A DNA stretch of 6,047 nucleotides from JBLHGU01 sp047615875 (GTDB lineage Bacteria; Pseudomonadota; Gammaproteobacteria; Arenicellales; CAJQKF01): contig JBLHGU010000283.1 in the NCBI GenBank assembly GCA_047615875.1, positions 1 through 6,047 of the forward strand, written 5' to 3'. The translations under genes and the position numbers were made by a program. Below are positions 5,507 to 6,047 of the stretch, piece by piece (within the stretch, counting starts at the first letter, position 1; every line of letters begins with the position of its first letter). The notes below the pieces were generated by a model. That model was given only the letters and a program-made list of their open reading frames with translations. It did no database searches and was not told where the DNA came from.

Positions 5507-6047
5507 TTATTTTTCTCGATTTTCGCTATGGCCTGCTGAATGGGAAAACACTCTATGCCCAACCTGTTCAAGGGATGGCATTGACGGATAATCCGTAATC
5601 ATTAAGCCACCGTCCACCACCAGAGTTTGACCCGTGATAAAGGATGATTCAGCCGAGGCGAGGAAAGCCACCGTAGCAGCAATTTCTTCCGGTGTTCCCA
5701 TGCGATCTAGCAACGATGGCGGCATACCCCAGGCACCGCCGTCATTACCTGCAGCAGCGGCTGTTTCCTCCGGGCTGGTTTCAATCCAACCGGGGCTAAT
5801 TGCATTAACACGAATACCATAAGGCGCTGCCTCAGCAGCGAATGACCGCGTCATACCATCGACTCCTGCTTTCGCCACACCATATAACCCCCAGTTGCCA
5901 TGGAAAGTGCCAGTAGAGGAAATATTGATCATCGTACTACCGCTATTTTTCGCCAGGTGTGGCAAAGCGTGTGCACTGACAAAGTAGGTTGAATCCAGAT
6001 TGGCCTTGCGATAAATCTCCCAGCGTTTGCCGGGTGGATCCGCGGCA
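5507..6047 (-). CDS. Short-chain dehydrogenase/reductase (SDR) family oxidoreductase, N-terminus beyond the window
   Basis: The window holds the last 179 residues; a classical SDR has about 250-290, so the Rossmann glycine motif TGxxxGxG lies outside. Visible elements are LDSTYFVSAHALPHL (helix alpha-E region), MINISSTG with the catalytic Ser, YGVAK as the YxxxK catalytic pair, the IRVNAISPGWIET segment after it, and the C-terminal FLASAESSFITGQTLVVDGG signature that makes the last strand of the fold. It should be a cytosolic NAD(P)H-dependent alcohol/ketone oxidoreductase; the substrate is unknown. The Ser-to-Tyr spacing is about two residues shorter than in FabG. About 30 residues (MITDYPSMPSLEQVGHRVFS onwards) extend past the usual end. 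The frame is open to the right edge, and a TTG at 5965 is an internal Leu, not a start. Its stop is 2 bp from the stop of the convergent phospholipase D-like gene. Confidence 0.94.
   Translation of the reverse strand, partial: AADPPGKRWEIYRKANLDSTYFVSAHALPHLAKNSGSTMINISSTGTFHGNWGLYGVAKAGVDGMTRSFAAEAAPYGIRVNAISPGWIETSPEETAAAAGNDGGAWGMPPSLLDRMGTPEEIAATVAFLASAESSFITGQTLVVDGGLMITDYPSMPSLEQVGHRVFSHSAGHSENREK

Noticed and set aside
5507..5965. Complete short SDR gene starting at TTG 5965
   Set aside because: The frame stays open to the window edge and encodes typical SDR sequence upstream (LDSTYFVSAHALPHL), so the gene is cut by the window and the TTG is an internal Leu codon.
1..6047. Mobile element, CRISPR array or defence island
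   Set aside because: No transposase, integrase, direct-repeat array, tRNA or toxin-antitoxin pair is seen; the PLD-like gene alone is not evidence for defence.

Overview
The window looks like chromosomal DNA from a gammaproteobacterium, possibly a marine one. This is inferred only from the style of the proteins, a base composition that by eye is a little under 50% G+C, and short intergenic gaps; no marker gene settles the taxonomy. It holds ten genes or gene remnants in three strand blocks. I see no rRNA, tRNA, CRISPR array, insertion sequence or phage gene.

Left block, minus strand (1-2197). A thiamine-diphosphate enzyme of the AruI/acetolactate-synthase type is followed after 84 bp by a proline racemase superfamily gene that runs off the left edge. 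The racemase carries Ser where the first catalytic Cys normally lies. The pair is probably co-transcribed and suggests catabolism of an amino acid or imino acid, but the substrate cannot be fixed from this window. A 138-bp divergent intergenic region with small dyads separates it from the next block.

Middle block, plus strand (2336-5504). In order it holds a small conserved SH3-like/KOW-like hypothetical protein, the N-terminal stub of a GNAT acetyltransferase, a Cys-type (omega-like) glutathione S-transferase, a two-helix small membrane protein interrupted by one in-frame TAA, a type II haloacid dehalogenase-like HAD enzyme, a TfoX N-terminal-domain protein with a lysine-rich tail, and a single-HKD phospholipase D-like protein that starts 1 nt after the TfoX-like stop. 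Gaps are short, so much of this block could be read as one or two transcripts. Two of its seven genes are visibly broken, which makes it a locus with recent or ongoing gene decay.

Right block, minus strand (5507-6047). The C-terminal part of a short-chain dehydrogenase/reductase enters from the right edge. Its stop lies 2 bp from the stop of the phospholipase D-like gene, so the two genes converge with almost no spacer.

No defence or other obviously new multi-gene system is visible. The best leads are the two decayed genes, the tightly coupled TfoX-like/PLD-like pair, the Ser-variant racemase beside a thiamine-diphosphate enzyme, and the non-canonical active site of the HAD protein.
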